DNA of 64,000 bases from Pseudomonadota bacterium (GTDB lineage Bacteria; Bdellovibrionota; UBA1018; CAIMNF01). The position numbers were made by a program, and so were the translations under genes. This document shows, in pieces, positions 61,996 through 64,000 of the stretch (positions are counted from its first letter, which is position 1; each line of letters opens with the position of its first letter). Under the pieces are notes generated by a model that was not told the origin of the DNA, made no database searches, and saw nothing but the letters and a program-made list of their open reading frames with translations. Location of the stretch: positions 30,752 to 94,751 of the forward strand of contig JAIXWV010000040.1 in assembly GCA_027491115.1 (NCBI GenBank), in the 5' to 3' direction.

Positions 61996-62442
61996 TCAGT
62001 GGTTCACGAAGCGGCAGGAGAGCTGACCGCTTTTACCCTGGTAACGGATGTTGTCACTCTGCGGACGGCAATATGCACTTCCGAGAGACTCATCACACCG
62101 GAAGTATTGGGTGATGTAATACTGACCTTCGATCTTCTCGAGGTAACGGAAGGTGGTTCCCACCTTGGGAACACTGGTTTCAAAAAGATAGATCTGATCG
62201 TCGCGGATGTCTCCATTGCTGACGAGCTGCAGTCTCTGAATGGTGTTGTCCGGATTCAAGCTGAGGGTGGTCGCGGAGATCTGCCCTGTGAGGTCAGTCG
62301 GCTCCACACGGACTTCCAGGATCCGATCCGCAGACTTTCTCACTTCGCATTCGAGTGCGAAATCACTAGGTCCACCTGCCGCACTTGCTGCGGAAGCGGA
62401 AAACAACAGGCTGAGAACAAGAATCGATTTCACAGATTTCAT
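61996..62442 (-). CDS. Small secreted protein, unknown
   Basis: A 148-aa protein with a signal peptide (MKSVKSILVLSLLFSASAASA) and a mature part with four Cys (LECEV, FRCDES, YCRPQ, LSCRF) and beta-rich pattern. Start 62442 has AAGGAG eight bases upstream; the frame start at 62496 would precede the signal peptide by 18 residues. No family recognised. Confidence 0.7.
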   Translation of the reverse strand: MKSVKSILVLSLLFSASAASAAGGPSDFALECEVRKSADRILEVRVEPTDLTGQISATTLSLNPDNTIQRLQLVSNGDIRDDQIYLFETSVPKVGTTFRYLEKIEGQYYITQYFRCDESLGSAYCRPQSDNIRYQGKSGQLSCRFVNH

Positions 62443-62517
62443 GCAACACTCCTTCGAAGATGGCCGAACCCTAGCACAGAAACCGGAGCTTGCCAATGGC
62501 AGTCAGGTCTCGAAAAC

Positions 62518-63393
62518 TCACTCAATTTCATTCGAGATTCCAAGGACTTGCTTAAATGACGGTTCTGCCCAGATCCCTTGAACCGAGGAGGCCCGGGCAT
62601 CTTTCTTGCCCAAAGACCCGAGTCCGAAACCTTCTTGAATCATGCGGAGTATTGAATAGTGATCCGCCCGGGAAGTCATCCGGGAGCCGGGAATGACATT
62701 TGCGCCGAACAACACCGTATAAATTCGATTGGGCCCGATATATGTACGGCTTTCGTCATAGGTCACAACGAACAGTGTCCTACGCACCAGAGCGGAATCG
62801 GCCAATACAGCTCCGAAAGTGGAGCCGAACCAACGGGCGGCGTGGGCGGCATCCGTGTCATGTCCGTCATCCACCAGGTCCGGGATGAACATCGAATACT
62901 CCGGAAGTTCTCCGCGACTCACATCTTCGAAAAAACGCTCGGCTGGGACTACGCGTGCACACTCCTGCGGATCGTTTTGCACACTTTTGAAGCTCAGGAA
63001 GGGCACGTGCTTCCGGACATAGTTCCCGAGACGTTTTCCAAGGTAGCAATTCCCCGGATATCCTTGGGCGTACGCTTTCCAGGTCATTCCCTTTTCGCGC
63101 AACAAATCTCCGAGATGCCTTCCCTCGAGATCGACGTTTCCGTCGAGCTTCACCCCGAGAGTGCTCCCCGCGATCATGGCGATGTAATTCGGCTGAGAAG
63201 GATGGGTCACACCCCGGAAATCCTGCAGCCAGGCTCCGGCACGAGCCAGCCGTGCAAATTCTGGCTGCGCCATCGCATCCTCGAGATCGGCATTTTCAAA
63301 AACAATGTGGACGACACGCTCAAAACGGGGTCCGGCATGGGCGAAGTTGATCACCATCGAAGACAGAAGCAGCGCAACAAACATGGGTCGCAC
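62518..63393 (-). CDS. Secreted phosphoesterase-family protein (AcpA/phospholipase C superfamily)
   Basis: A 291-aa exported enzyme (signal peptide residues 1-20). FERVVHIVFENADLEDAM, THPSQPNYIAMIAGSTLGVK, IPDLVDDGHDTDAAHAARWF and TLFVVTYDESRTYIGPNRIY correspond to the metal-binding stretches of the phosphoesterase family (PF04185) that includes acid phosphatases and phospholipase C. The ENxxx and DGHD residues are present. It could act on host or prey phosphate esters; the substrate is inferred. Confidence 0.85.
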   Translation of the reverse strand: MRPMFVALLLSSMVINFAHAGPRFERVVHIVFENADLEDAMAQPEFARLARAGAWLQDFRGVTHPSQPNYIAMIAGSTLGVKLDGNVDLEGRHLGDLLREKGMTWKAYAQGYPGNCYLGKRLGNYVRKHVPFLSFKSVQNDPQECARVVPAERFFEDVSRGELPEYSMFIPDLVDDGHDTDAAHAARWFGSTFGAVLADSALVRRTLFVVTYDESRTYIGPNRIYTVLFGANVIPGSRMTSRADHYSILRMIQEGFGLGSLGKKDARASSVQGIWAEPSFKQVLGISNEIE

Positions 63394-63433
63394 CCTACCC
63401 TGTCAGGACCTTGAATGCAATGCCGGAGGGCGC

Positions 63434-64000
<567 letters not shown>

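Overview
The window reads as chromosomal DNA of a moderately GC-rich, flagellated Gram-negative bacterium. Gene content and order best fit the predatory Bdellovibrio-like lineages (Bdellovibrionota). The pointers are one long flagellar export, basal-body and hook cluster with flhF and fliA, a Ccs-type cytochrome c system, an Mla-type lipid transporter, a Flp-type pilin and several secreted orphans. The lineage is inferred from content only; there is no rRNA in the window. I saw no tRNA, rRNA, CRISPR array, insertion sequence, integrase or phage gene. Coding density is very high, with many 1-20 base overlaps, and no gene-free stretch exceeds about 200 bases.

Layout. 1-2054: end of a putative outer-membrane protein gene, an EI24/CysZ-like membrane protein, a Flp-like pilin on the minus strand with a near-consensus promoter, and a divergent PilZ-like gene. 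2059-28409, all minus: the flagellar block. In transcription order it is a 916-aa TPR protein, a degenerate sigma-54-activator-like protein, flgB, flgC, fliE, fliF, fliG, fliH, fliI, fliJ, motE-like, fliK, flgD, a TIGR02530-like gene, flgE, a strong terminator, fliL, fliM, fliN, fliO, fliP, fliQ, fliR, flhB, flhA, flhF and fliA. 28583-31479, plus: lipoprotein and MlaE/F/D-like genes. 31472-34553: acyltransferase, secreted HEXXH protein, RlmM-like methyltransferase. 34634-40581, plus: TonB, TonB-dependent receptor, lipoprotein, cyclic-nucleotide-binding protein, LpxH-like phosphoesterase, DUF3147-like and DUF3465-like proteins. 40594-47552, minus: adenine deaminase, an unknown, murB, ccsA, resB, an unknown. 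47566-54657, minus: bcp, a coiled-coil protein, ndk, sucD, sucC, mdh, an outer-membrane protein, rocD. 54714-56666, plus: an RluA-family synthase and inosine/guanosine kinase. 56667-61206, minus: four tightly packed genes. Three of them resemble PurC, PurL and PurQ of de novo purine synthesis but have lost catalytic residues. 61271-64000, minus: nitroreductase, two secreted proteins and the 3' part of serS.

The most unusual content is that purC-like/purL-like/purQ-like operon. The PurQ-like protein has Gly where the nucleophilic Cys belongs. The PurC-like protein has lost the Asp, Lys and Glu of its metal and substrate motif. The PurL-like protein shows none of the expected ATP or substrate motifs. 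All three frames are nevertheless open over about 4.3 kb and keep translational coupling, so they look retained rather than decaying. Adenine deaminase and an E. coli-type Gsk nearby suggest purine salvage, which would suit a predator. Other notable points are an NtrC-like protein lacking the GAFTGA loop and Walker B Asp at the head of the flagellar genes, a CsrA/FliW-style hairpin in the flgE leader, a His-rich repeat inside FliL, an enlarged two-domain FliO, and no flhG between flhF and fliA.
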